DNA of 64,000 nt from an uncultured Cellulosilyticum sp. (lineage in GTDB: Bacteria; Bacillota; Clostridia; Lachnospirales; Cellulosilyticaceae): positions 78,638-142,637 of the forward strand of contig CAKVCL010000006.1 of assembly GCA_934725855.1 (NCBI GenBank), read 5' to 3'. Positions 19,073-27,327 of this stretch are shown here, piece by piece (position 1 is the stretch's first letter; each line of letters starts with the position of its first letter). The position numbers and the translations under genes are program-made. The notes under the pieces were generated by a model, which saw only the letters and a list, made by a program, of their open reading frames with translations, was not told the origin of the DNA and made no database searches.

Positions 19073-19606
19073 CTATATAATATTAATTTGGCACATTTTC
19101 ATAGCCTCTAGAGCATTTTTATGACTGTCTGGTGTTACCCCTGCGCAACATTTAGCATCTACACTAATAGGGGTTTCAGGAATGCTGGCTTTAATAATTA
19201 GGGCATTAGAAATCACACAAATATCTGTACAAAGTCCAATAATTTCAACCTCTAGATGATGATCTTCCTGGGCTAATTCTTTCATCTTATTCCCAAGTGC
19301 TATGCAGCCAAAAGTTTCTTTGTCATAAAGCTGAGCAGCACTTACAACCGTTTTGGCAATAGGGTCTGCCAATTGCCATCCCCAAGTTCCCTTAATACAG
19401 TGTTCTACAGGTAAATTTTTTCCTTCACTTGTTGATAAATAATCTTCACTATGTGTATCCCTTGTATAAACAATTTTATAGCCTGCTTCTTTATAATCAT
19501 TAATTTTTTCCACAACTGCTTCTACAATACCTTGTGCTTCTTTGGTTCCTAAACTTCCTGTAATAAAATCATTTTGCATATCTACAACGACTAATACTTT
19601 ACTCAT
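19073..19606 (-). CDS. pncA: Isochorismatase-family cysteine hydrolase, probable nicotinamidase
   Basis: A 177-residue hydrolase. The catalytic triad is Asp9 (VVDMQNDF), Lys96 (DKETFG) and Cys130 (CTDICV), and TRDTHSEDY with a later His supplies metal ligands as in PncA-type nicotinamidases. It would deaminate nicotinamide to nicotinate for NAD salvage; the adjacent nadE supports this. Other isochorismatase relatives (ureidoacrylate or N-carbamoyl hydrolases) cannot be fully excluded. Confidence 0.8.
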   Translation of the reverse strand: MSKVLVVVDMQNDFITGSLGTKEAQGIVEAVVEKINDYKEAGYKIVYTRDTHSEDYLSTSEGKNLPVEHCIKGTWGWQLADPIAKTVVSAAQLYDKETFGCIALGNKMKELAQEDHHLEVEIIGLCTDICVISNALIIKASIPETPISVDAKCCAGVTPDSHKNALEAMKMCQINII

Positions 19607-19727
19607 GTGCTTTATCCTTTCTATCTACTATTATCTTTTTGATACTACCAGTGTATGATTAACTTTTATCCCTGTCAATTTTATCCTTATAAATAATACT
19701 TAAATTAACCTATAAATTAGTTATACC

Positions 19728-19910
19728 TTATTTGCACTTTTTTAGTTCATATGTTCTATACTTTTTGAATCTACCAAATAAACGTTTGTAACTTTTTATC
19801 ATCCTTACCGTTTCAATTTCTAATAAATCTAAATGCAACCCACAACATATTTGTTCTGTCGCTTTTTTTATCTGCCCAGTTAATGAACAAAAAATTATGA
19901 TGCCTTTCAC
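19728..19910 (-). pseudogene. Flavodoxin N-terminal remnant
   Basis: A 60-residue ORF that begins like a flavodoxin: MKGIIIFCSLTGQIKKATEQ contains the first beta strand and a T/S-x-T-G-x-x-K FMN-phosphate loop, followed by LDLLEIETV. It then ends after a basic tail (KKYRTYELKK) where a flavodoxin would continue for about 90 more residues. The GTG at 19910 is nine bases after GAGGGG; a longer frame to 19964 lacks a ribosome site. Nothing resembling the rest of the fold lies in the 120 bp downstream. Probably a decayed gene, less likely a short functional protein. Confidence 0.55.
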
Positions 19911-20007
19911 CTCATTCATCCCCTCTATTGTTATGGTAGAATTTAATTCCTTAAATTTCAACACAAAAATTTATTACTGGCAAAATAATAAATTTATTGT
20001 TAAGTTA

Positions 20008-20036
20008 TTGAATTTTCCATCAAAATAGTCTATAAC
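20008..20036 (+). promoter_or_regulatory. SigmaA-type promoter of the repeat protein gene
   Basis: TTGAAT (20008-20013), a 17-base spacer and TATAAC (20031-20036). The predicted transcript start is near 20043, about 20 bases before the AAAGGGGG ribosome site. Confidence 0.65.
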
Positions 20037-20069
20037 TAATATGATAATATATTTATGGTAAAGGGGGAA

Positions 20070-20099
20070 ATGGATATACCATTTGTTGTATATTCATAA
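20070..20099 (+). CDS. Nine-codon leader ORF ahead of the repeat protein
   Basis: ATG four bases after AAAGGGGG opens a 9-codon ORF (MDIPFVVYS) ending in TAA at 20097-20099. The next gene starts at 20106 in the same frame, without its own ribosome site. It may be a leader peptide with translational re-initiation, or the stop may be a mutation or a base error in an original longer start. Confidence 0.45.
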   Translation: MDIPFVVYS

Positions 20100-20105
20100 A
20101 ATGCA

Positions 20106-20945
20106 ATGAGAAAAAAATTTACATTATTTTTAGCAGTTTGTATGTTAGCAGCAACAAGCGTTTCTGCTGCAACAACAGAAACTAAAACAGAAACTAAAAC
20201 AGAAACTAAAACACAAGCTGAAGTAAAAGATTCTGAAACAGCTGATGCCAAAGAAGAAGCTAAAGAAGACAAAAAAGCTGATACCAAAGAAGAAGCTAAA
20301 GACGACGAAAAAGCCGATTCTAAAGAAGAAGCTAAAGATGACAAAAAAGCTGATTCTAAAGAAGAAGCTAAAGACGACGAAAAAGCCGATTCTAAAGAAG
20401 AAGCTAAAGATGACAAAAAAGCTGATTCTAAAGAAGAAGCTAAAGATGATGAAAAAGTTACTTTAACTAAAGAGGAATTTGCTGCTAAAGCTAAAGACCT
20501 CAAATATGATGATATCAAAAAAGCTGTTAAAGATGCTTATAAAGCTGAAATGACAGTCCTTACAGAATGTGAAAATTCAACTGTTCCTGGTTATGATCAA
20601 TTAAAAGCTGATTATGCTACAAAAGAAAAAGTACAAAAATACTTAGAAAAAACATTATCATCAAAATACGTTGAATCATTCTTAAAATCAGATGGTAAAT
20701 TTAAAGTTATAGATGAAAAATGTTATGTTAGAAAAGGCGATATTACAAACAAATGTGATTTCTATAATGCATTAGTAGTTGCTAAAGAAGTAAAAGATGA
20801 TCAAGTTGTTGCAAAACTTGAAGTAACTATAAACCATGAAGTAACTACATACCAAGCAACATTTGTCTATGAGAATGATGCTTGGAAAGTTGATTCATTA
20901 GCTAAACTTACTCCAATTGGAACACCAGTAAGCGTATTAATCTAA
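20106..20945 (+). CDS. Secreted charged-repeat protein
   Basis: A 279-residue exported protein with a classical signal peptide (residues 1-21, ending SVSA). After a short ETKT repeat come six copies of a 12-residue unit of the type ADSKEEAKDDEK (about residues 46-117), highly charged and probably alpha-helical or disordered. A C-terminal domain of about 160 residues follows, which I do not recognise (DUF4878/lumazine-like beta patterns are possible). The start codon lacks a ribosome site; the nearest serves a short leader ORF in the same frame. Monocistronic, with its own promoter and terminator. Confidence 0.8.
   Translation: MRKKFTLFLAVCMLAATSVSAATTETKTETKTETKTQAEVKDSETADAKEEAKEDKKADTKEEAKDDEKADSKEEAKDDKKADSKEEAKDDEKADSKEEAKDDKKADSKEEAKDDEKVTLTKEEFAAKAKDLKYDDIKKAVKDAYKAEMTVLTECENSTVPGYDQLKADYATKEKVQKYLEKTLSSKYVESFLKSDGKFKVIDEKCYVRKGDITNKCDFYNALVVAKEVKDDQVVAKLEVTINHEVTTYQATFVYENDAWKVDSLAKLTPIGTPVSVLI
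20242..20457 (+). repeat. Six-copy 36-bp in-frame tandem repeat
   Basis: Six 36-bp units, each encoding 12 residues. Copies alternate between DDE-K and DDK-K endings and between GACGACGAA and GATGACAAA, so the array looks duplicated as 72-bp pairs. The unit stays in frame and copy number could vary between strains. Confidence 0.85.
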
Positions 20946-20959
20946 TAAATTAAGTCTAA

Positions 20960-20990
20960 TAAAGCCATTGCAAATTATGCAATGGCTTTA
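20960..20990. terminator. Bidirectional terminator
   Basis: A 13-bp perfect stem TAAAGCCATTGCA / TGCAATGGCTTTA with a 5-base loop, followed by TTATTATAAT. It lies between the repeat gene and the convergent aldo/keto reductase gene. Confidence 0.88.
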
Positions 20991-20993
20991 TTA

Positions 20994-21968
20994 TTATAAT
21001 ATAATTGACTGTCTCATTTGCTCAATATCCTGCTCTTCTAATATAATATCAGCTGCCTTCACATTTTCTGTGATTTGACTCAGCTTCCTAGCTCCACAAA
21101 GTACATTAACCATAGAACTCTGAGCTGCTATCCACGCAATTGCTAAATTACCATAAGTGCAATTGTACTTTTCACATAAATTTTTCCATGAATCTACTCC
21201 ATCCACTATCTTAGGTAAATTTTCTGGTTTGTACCATTTCTTACCTTCTCTTGAACTGCCGGGTGCAGGTACAAAGTCTTTTCTAATCTTGCCTGTAAGT
21301 AGGCCTTGTTCTAGTGGTGAATAAGCTTGAAAAGTTATCCCTTTTTGAATAGCGCATGGTAAAATTTCTTTTTCTACCCGCTTATCAATCAAGCTATATT
21401 TCTCTTGAATAATGTCTAAATCACCATATTTCATATATTCTTCAATATGCCAAGGTGACATATTAGAGCCACCGATTACACGAATTTTTCCTTGTTTCTT
21501 TAATGTCATTAATGCTTCCATTGTTTCTTCTACCGGCACAATAAAAGGCTCTACACATTGCCAATGAGTATATAAGATATCAATATAGTCCGTTTTGAGT
21601 CTCATTAAGCTCTGATCCACAGAGTCCATAATAGCCCCTTTAGATAAATTCTTGTATACATTTTTGCCATCTCTAGAAAAATAATAGCTGCCCTCTGTTC
21701 TATCAAACATTAAACCACATTTAGTCGATAAAATAACCCTGCTTCTACGATCCGCAATAGCTTTTCCTACCACTTCTTCACTATGTCCCATCCCATATAC
21801 AGGGGCTGTATCTACTAGATTAACCCCTAAATCTAAAGCTGCATGAATAGTACGGATAGATTCTGCGTCATCATTATCCCCCCACCAAGAACCTCCACCA
21901 ATTGCCCATGTTCCTAATCCGATTCTTGAAACTTCTAAATCAGTCTTCCCAACCTTCATATATCTCAT
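20994..21968 (-). CDS. Aldo/keto reductase
   Basis: A 324-residue NAD(P)H-dependent oxidoreductase with an (alpha/beta)8 fold. The catalytic tetrad is visible as Asp (LVDTAPVYG), Tyr in the same block, Lys (VILSTKCG) and His (YTHWQCV). IGLGTWAIGGG at the N-terminus is typical of the YdjG/general-stress subfamily. The natural substrate is unknown. It starts with ATG after GGAGG and has no operon partners. Confidence 0.88.
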   Translation of the reverse strand: MRYMKVGKTDLEVSRIGLGTWAIGGGSWWGDNDDAESIRTIHAALDLGVNLVDTAPVYGMGHSEEVVGKAIADRRSRVILSTKCGLMFDRTEGSYYFSRDGKNVYKNLSKGAIMDSVDQSLMRLKTDYIDILYTHWQCVEPFIVPVEETMEALMTLKKQGKIRVIGGSNMSPWHIEEYMKYGDLDIIQEKYSLIDKRVEKEILPCAIQKGITFQAYSPLEQGLLTGKIRKDFVPAPGSSREGKKWYKPENLPKIVDGVDSWKNLCEKYNCTYGNLAIAWIAAQSSMVNVLCGARKLSQITENVKAADIILEEQDIEQMRQSIIL

Positions 21969-22119
21969 ATTTGCCTCCTATGTATTATATATTAATTGTT
22001 CCATATAGCCTTTATTTCATTCTTGACCCAATATAACTTCTTTAATGTTTTATATTAGGTTATTTTTATTATATCACTATTAAAACAAATAAAATACAAT
22101 TCACTTTTCACCCTACTAC

Positions 22120-24771
22120 TTATTCAATATGTCTTAAACGCTCTATAATAGTTTCTTTTTGAGTAAAATGATAAATAACTCTTGGCAAACTGCACCCTAT
22201 TCCACTAAAAATAAAGCCCACAATCAAAACAGCTCCTATATTAAAATGATATGTAAAAAACCACAATAATCTTTCTAGTCCTGCTCCCATTAGTGGTGAC
22301 AATAAAATACTCAAAACAAGTGATAAAACAGCTGCAAATAATGCATAAATCATTCCTTCCCACATGAGCATTTGCCTAAGCTGTCTTCCAGTCATGCCGA
22401 TGGATTGTAGCATTGCAAATTCTCTTCTCCTTGTCATAATCATAGTAAATATAGTATTAAAGAAATTTAACATTCCTACTAACCCTACAATAAAGCTCAG
22501 CATGCTTCCTATCATAACAAACATATCACATAACTGATGAAATTCTTCTATATAAGCTTGTTTGGATTCATAATCAAGAGCTGGATTAACACTTGTTGTA
22601 TATTGCTTTAAAAAGCTCTCCATTTCTTGTTCCTTGCCATCCTCCATATCAATTAAATCGTTCATAACCCCAGTATATTGACAATCTCTCTTTAAAACCT
22701 CTGCATTTAAAATAAATTGATCACTGCTAAAATAGCGATAACTCATCCCAGATGGTATCTCAACAACGGCTACTACCTGATAAATTTCTTCATGAAACGC
22801 ACTAGGTTCCTCAATATAATCATCATCTTCTTCTCTAGCTTCATATTGCTCTTCACTAATTTCTTGTCCTGTTCTCTCATCAATATAATGCCAAGCATCT
22901 ACATAACGTATCTTCACTTCTTCTCCAACTTTCGCCCAGTTGGTATATATATCCTCTTTGCCAAATGATATAGCAGCAATTGCTTTTTTCTCAGGATTAT
23001 AAACTTCTTGTAAATCTCCTTCTAAAACTTCGAGCTGATCTAGTGGATAAGCTTCCATTCCATAAAGTTGCACATCAAAACGTACACGCCCTTCTTGATC
23101 TCTTTCCGTTTTGCTCAGTAAGTCTGTTAATTGGTCTTGCGAAAGCCACCTATGTAATTTTCTAAATCTTTCATCGGTTATATACTCCTGCGCTCCGCTA
23201 TATGCCATATAAACAGCACCCGCTTTAGCAATACCATTTTGTCCATTAATTACTTCTACATCCTGTTTATCTAAAATAGCTGGTACTTCACCTGACTGAA
23301 AATAGCTTGCATTCCCTACTATAAAGTCACTTGTACCTCTATGCCCTATATACTTATCCATATCAAATCCACATGAAAAAATTGATGTGATTTGCACCAA
23401 TAAAGCAGCTAAAATGAGGGACAATATTACCTTTATCATTTTCCCTTTTCTACGGCTAACATAAGCCCATGCCATCTTATAAGGTTTCCCTTGACTTTCC
23501 TTATTTCTTACACTCTTTCCATTAGCAGGTACATTTTCTGTATAGCAAGCTGCTTGTACAGGTGAAACCTTTGCCACAATTCTCCTAGATCGATTACAAG
23601 AAATCCATATAGTTACTAAAGCAAATAATGTAGCACCCATAAAAATCAAAGGATTCACTTCTATATAAACTTTTTTACACTGGGTCATCTTTATTATTGT
23701 AGGTGTTAATACTTTTCCTAATAAATAACCTATTCCAAGCCCTATTGGAATCCCTATAATTGATAAAATAAATGCCTCATAATTAATCATTCTCTTAAGC
23801 TGGCTTCCTGTTGTCCCAATAGTCTTTAGCATTCCATAAAATCGTATATCGTTAGTCACTGAAATAAGGAAAATATTATGAATGATTAAATAACCTGTTA
23901 GGATAATAATAAATAATATCATTCCAATAAGCATACTTGTACCAAAGTCTAAATGTTCTCCCATCTGAGTTGAAAGGTAACCCCAGTTTACACCTATTTT
24001 TAAGTAATTGCTTTCTTGCTCATTTTCACACTGATAACCATGATTTTTTAGAATCGCCATCAAATCTTCTGTTATCTGATTGTCATTTTTTAAATAGATG
24101 TTCATATCCCAAAATCCTTTTTGTGTGTTGGGATTACATACCAAATAAGTTTTTATAATCTCTTCAGCATAACTTCGTGAAACCAGTGCCATACTGCAAG
24201 CGTATCCTGCATCATATTCCCACCAGCCTGATAAAGTAAATTGATCTTCAACCAAAATCTTCTGCTCGTCTTGGTTTAAATAGTAATTTAGCTCAATTTT
24301 CTGTCCAATTTGTGGATTTTTTATTCCTAATAAGTTTAATATATTGCTATCACAAGCAATCTCATGAGAACCTTCCTTAGGTAGTGTCCCTCTAGTAGGT
24401 ATACAAAAGCTTCCCTTAGCACATATTTCATCCATATAACTTAATTCTACATGACATTTATTAAAAGGAATCTCCTCAGGACTACCTAAAAACAATCTTG
24501 CTCCCCAATTTGCAATAATTGGATCTTCTTCTAATTCTTCAATTTGATTCCATGAAACTTGTTTAAATGTACCATGAAAATCTCCGCCTGCCATTCTAAA
24601 GGTTTCTTGCTGGAACGAATGAAGCATAATACTTGTTATAGTAAACAATGAGGTAAACATTAAAGTGGTAAGTGCTATGGCTACTATTGCAATCACATTA
24701 CGTGCTTTACAGCTTTTAAGATGACATTGTGCTATATTAAAAATCACTTTTTTGTTTTTTACTTTTAACAT
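22120..24771 (-). CDS. FtsX-like ABC transporter permease with two FtsX units
   Basis: An 883-residue membrane protein. One transmembrane helix near 27-47, a large extracellular region (about 60-270), three helices (about 275-400), a cytoplasmic link, another helix near 450, a second extracellular region (about 480-730) and three C-terminal helices. This is the duplicated FtsX/MacB architecture of permeases for peptide antibiotics or lipoprotein-like substrates. It overlaps the ATPase stop by 7 bp. It is likely controlled by the upstream two-component pair, but a terminator lies between them. Confidence 0.87.
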   Translation of the reverse strand: MLKVKNKKVIFNIAQCHLKSCKARNVIAIVAIALTTLMFTSLFTITSIMLHSFQQETFRMAGGDFHGTFKQVSWNQIEELEEDPIIANWGARLFLGSPEEIPFNKCHVELSYMDEICAKGSFCIPTRGTLPKEGSHEIACDSNILNLLGIKNPQIGQKIELNYYLNQDEQKILVEDQFTLSGWWEYDAGYACSMALVSRSYAEEIIKTYLVCNPNTQKGFWDMNIYLKNDNQITEDLMAILKNHGYQCENEQESNYLKIGVNWGYLSTQMGEHLDFGTSMLIGMILFIIILTGYLIIHNIFLISVTNDIRFYGMLKTIGTTGSQLKRMINYEAFILSIIGIPIGLGIGYLLGKVLTPTIIKMTQCKKVYIEVNPLIFMGATLFALVTIWISCNRSRRIVAKVSPVQAACYTENVPANGKSVRNKESQGKPYKMAWAYVSRRKGKMIKVILSLILAALLVQITSIFSCGFDMDKYIGHRGTSDFIVGNASYFQSGEVPAILDKQDVEVINGQNGIAKAGAVYMAYSGAQEYITDERFRKLHRWLSQDQLTDLLSKTERDQEGRVRFDVQLYGMEAYPLDQLEVLEGDLQEVYNPEKKAIAAISFGKEDIYTNWAKVGEEVKIRYVDAWHYIDERTGQEISEEQYEAREEDDDYIEEPSAFHEEIYQVVAVVEIPSGMSYRYFSSDQFILNAEVLKRDCQYTGVMNDLIDMEDGKEQEMESFLKQYTTSVNPALDYESKQAYIEEFHQLCDMFVMIGSMLSFIVGLVGMLNFFNTIFTMIMTRRREFAMLQSIGMTGRQLRQMLMWEGMIYALFAAVLSLVLSILLSPLMGAGLERLLWFFTYHFNIGAVLIVGFIFSGIGCSLPRVIYHFTQKETIIERLRHIE

Positions 24772-25445
24772 GATGTTTCACCACCTATAATCTTGCCATC
24801 TTCTATACGTACAACACGATCACTCATTTGAGCTAATTCTTCATTATGCGTAATCATGACAACCGTCTGGTTAAATTTTTGGCTAGTTACCTTAAGCAGT
24901 CCCATAACATCTTGGCTTGTTCGACTATCTAGATTTCCTGTAGGTTCATCCGCTAAAATAATGGACGGTTTAGCAGCTAACGCCCTTGCTATGGCTACTC
25001 GTTGTTGTTGTCCACCTGACAATTGGCTAGGTAAATTATTTAGTTTACCTTCTATTCCTAAACACTTAATCACTTCCTGAATGTAATTTTCGTCCGGTTT
25101 ATGTCCATCTAACTGAATTGGTAATACTATGTTTTCATAGACACTTAACACAGGTACTAAATTATAACTTTGAAATACAAATCCTATTTTTCGTCTTCTG
25201 AAAATCGTTAATGCCTCTTCTTTTAGTAAAAAGATTTCCTTTCCATCAATCCTAACACTTCCTGAAGTAGGCCTGTCTAACCCTCCAAGCATATGTAATA
25301 AAGTTGACTTACCACTACCAGATGTGCCAACAACTGCAACAAACTCCCCCTTTTCTATCTTTAAATCAACATCATCTAAAGCATGTACAGCCATTTCTCC
25401 TTCTCCATAAATCTTTTTTAACGCTTTGGTTTCTAAAATAACCAT
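24765..25445 (-). CDS. ABC transporter ATPase (MacB/LolD type)
   Basis: A 226-residue ATPase with Walker A GTSGSGKST, signature LSGGQQQR, Walker B ILADEPTGNLDS and the H-loop VMITHNEE. The GNLDS extension marks the MacB/LolD/FtsE group that works with FtsX-like permeases. The ATG at 25445 follows AGGAGGGG; the frame opening at 25481 runs into a terminator hairpin and is not used. It is coupled to the permease. Confidence 0.92.
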   Translation of the reverse strand: MVILETKALKKIYGEGEMAVHALDDVDLKIEKGEFVAVVGTSGSGKSTLLHMLGGLDRPTSGSVRIDGKEIFLLKEEALTIFRRRKIGFVFQSYNLVPVLSVYENIVLPIQLDGHKPDENYIQEVIKCLGIEGKLNNLPSQLSGGQQQRVAIARALAAKPSIILADEPTGNLDSRTSQDVMGLLKVTSQKFNQTVVMITHNEELAQMSDRVVRIEDGKIIGGETSC

Positions 25446-25461
25446 CTTTCCCCTCCTAAAT

Positions 25462-25497
25462 AAAAAAAGTCTGTATTTCATTTACCATACAGACTTT
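25462..25497 (-). terminator. Intrinsic terminator or attenuator between kinase and ABC genes
   Basis: On the minus strand, AAAGTCTGTA pairs with TACAGACTTT across a 12-base loop, followed directly by seven T. It lies 61 bp after the kinase stop and only six bases before the ATPase ribosome site, so it should cut ABC expression unless it is read through. The same dyad could also be a regulator-binding site. Confidence 0.75.
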
Positions 25498-25558
25498 ATC
25501 AAAATAATCTTTCTCAAATCTTTCTCCCTCGAAAATAATCTAACATTTTTGAAAGATT

Positions 25559-26473
25559 TTATGACCTAGGAAGAAAAATAGAAAATGTACTACCTTCTCC
25601 TTTTTTAGACTTCACCTTGATATAGCCACCTTGCATGGATATAATTTGTCTTGCAAGAAATAGTCCAATTCCTACACCTTCTATATCGCAAACACTTGGT
25701 GCTCGGTAAAATCTTTTAAAAATCAAAGGAATTTCCTCTTCCATCATACCTATTCCTGAATCAGTTATATCAATTCGAAAAAACAGCTCATAAGAACAAG
25801 CTTTCACTCGAATGCTTCCTCCATTAGATGTATATTTAATGGCATTGTCCAAAATATTATAAATTGCCTCTGCCGTCCATTTAAAATCAAAATTTTCTTC
25901 TTCTCCAGATATCTCATACTGAAAATCAATTGATTTTTCATTTATTTGAGCTTTTGCCTCTGCAATCACTGTTTCTAGTAATAAATGAATGTTATTTTTT
26001 TTAGGAATAAGATGGATTACCCCTGTTTCAAGGCGTGAACTTCTAATCAAAGCATTAATTAAAAACTGTAATTTTTCAGCTTGAATATTGAGTACATCAA
26101 CATATTGACACGCCTCTTTAGGTATTTTTTGTTCTCTTAAAAGCTGGCTATACATTAAAATATTTGCAATAGGGGTTTTTGTTTGATGAGAAATATCTCC
26201 TATAAGTGTCTTAATTTTATCTTTTTCTTCAAACAAATGCTTGCAAGATACTTCTGACGCAGACAAATAATGCGCAAATTTTGCTTCTATAGAAGAAAGC
26301 AGTGTTTCATCAAAGCAAGATTCAGTAAAATTTCCTTCAATAGCTGCATTGAGCATCTTATCTAAAGTTTGTAATATTTTTCTGGTCTTACAACGAACAT
26401 AGCTCGTATAAACTAATAATCCTATAATGGTTATCATAACAGCATACCATTTCCAGTAATCCATATGACTCAT
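25559..26473 (-). CDS. Membrane sensor histidine kinase
   Basis: A 304-residue kinase with one N-terminal transmembrane helix (about 9-26) and almost no extracellular part. The HisKA box DISHQTKTPIAN carries phospho-accepting His96; the HATPase part has N-box DNAIKYT, G1 DSGIGM and G2 GVGIGL. Intramembrane sensing of this kind is typical when the kinase works with an ABC transporter. It follows the response regulator by 21 bp. Confidence 0.9.
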   Translation of the reverse strand: MSHMDYWKWYAVMITIIGLLVYTSYVRCKTRKILQTLDKMLNAAIEGNFTESCFDETLLSSIEAKFAHYLSASEVSCKHLFEEKDKIKTLIGDISHQTKTPIANILMYSQLLREQKIPKEACQYVDVLNIQAEKLQFLINALIRSSRLETGVIHLIPKKNNIHLLLETVIAEAKAQINEKSIDFQYEISGEEENFDFKWTAEAIYNILDNAIKYTSNGGSIRVKACSYELFFRIDITDSGIGMMEEEIPLIFKRFYRAPSVCDIEGVGIGLFLARQIISMQGGYIKVKSKKGEGSTFSIFLPRS

Positions 26474-26494
26474 CTCTCCACCATCTTTCTCCCT

Positions 26495-27178
26495 TTACTC
26501 TGCTAGCCACGTATAACCTATTCCATATATTGTTTTTATATAGTGTGTTTTACTCGTCTCATCTTCAATTTTATCTCTTAAGCGTTTAATTGTAACAGAT
26601 AGTGCATTTTCATCCACATATAGTTCATTTGACCATATGTAATTGATCATCTGAGCACGTGTCAAAGTTATCCCTTCATTTTCTACTAAATATCTTAGTA
26701 ATTTTTGTTCCGTTTTGCTTAATTCAATAGTCTGTCCATTCTTTAAAAAAATCATATGTATAAAATCGAATTCAAGCACTCCAAATTGATAGTTTACTTT
26801 CTGATGTTTGGAGGAAGAACTTATTTTTCTAAGTTGATTTTGCACCCTTGCCCTTAATATAGCCAATGAAAATGGTTTTACAACATAATCATCTGCTCCT
26901 AATTGTAATCCTGTTACAACGTCCATTTCTGTATCATTAGCAGTTAATAAAATAACGGGCATAAGTGACTGCGTTCTTATCTCTTTAAGTAAATCTAAAC
27001 CACTACCATCTGGCAAATTGACATCTAAAATAACTAACTCATAGTTCTTCTTTGCTAATGCTTGTTTGGCAAGTTTTAAATTAAAACATGTATCAATATG
27101 TATCTGGTCACTACTAAGTGCAATGCATAGTCCATTATTAAGTGTTTTATCATCTTCAACTAACAATATTTCTTTCAT
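26495..27178 (-). CDS. OmpR-family response regulator
   Basis: A 227-residue regulator. The receiver domain begins MKEILLVEDD and has the phospho-Asp in VILDVNLPDG and Lys in VVKPFS. The C-terminal winged helix starts near 130 (FGVLEFD) and ends with YIKTIYGIGYTW. The ATG at 27178 is preferred because the receiver fold starts there, with GGGG seven bases upstream; an ATG at 27190 is also possible. First gene of the four-gene set; the likely target is its own operon or the ABC genes. Confidence 0.92.
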   Translation of the reverse strand: MKEILLVEDDKTLNNGLCIALSSDQIHIDTCFNLKLAKQALAKKNYELVILDVNLPDGSGLDLLKEIRTQSLMPVILLTANDTEMDVVTGLQLGADDYVVKPFSLAILRARVQNQLRKISSSSKHQKVNYQFGVLEFDFIHMIFLKNGQTIELSKTEQKLLRYLVENEGITLTRAQMINYIWSNELYVDENALSVTIKRLRDKIEDETSKTHYIKTIYGIGYTWLAE

Positions 27179-27246
27179 TCCATACCCCATATTTACTTAT
27201 TTATTTAATTTTTATCATAATTCTATTTATTACCAAAGTAAATAAG

Positions 27247-27282
27247 AAAAGTGTAAATGCTACTTCTTGCACTTACACTTTT
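27247..27282 (-). terminator. Terminator of the GHL10/SH3 gene
   Basis: AAAAGTGTAAATGC pairs with GCACTTACACTTTT (one mismatch) over an 8-base loop. On the minus strand it is followed by TTTTCTTATTT, downstream of the gene ending at 27328. Confidence 0.65.
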
Positions 27283-27327
27283 GGAATTTCCCTATTTTAT
27301 TATGCATTAACTCGTTTCACTTATTTA

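Noticed and set aside
20242..20457. CRISPR-like periodic repeat
   Set aside because: The 36-bp units are directly adjacent with no unique spacers, and they are translated in frame.
20036..20518. 160-residue minus-strand frame rich in Ser/Ala/Leu repeats
   Set aside because: It is the exact antisense of the KEEAKDD repeat array, with no ribosome site; the plus strand has a promoter, signal peptide and terminator.
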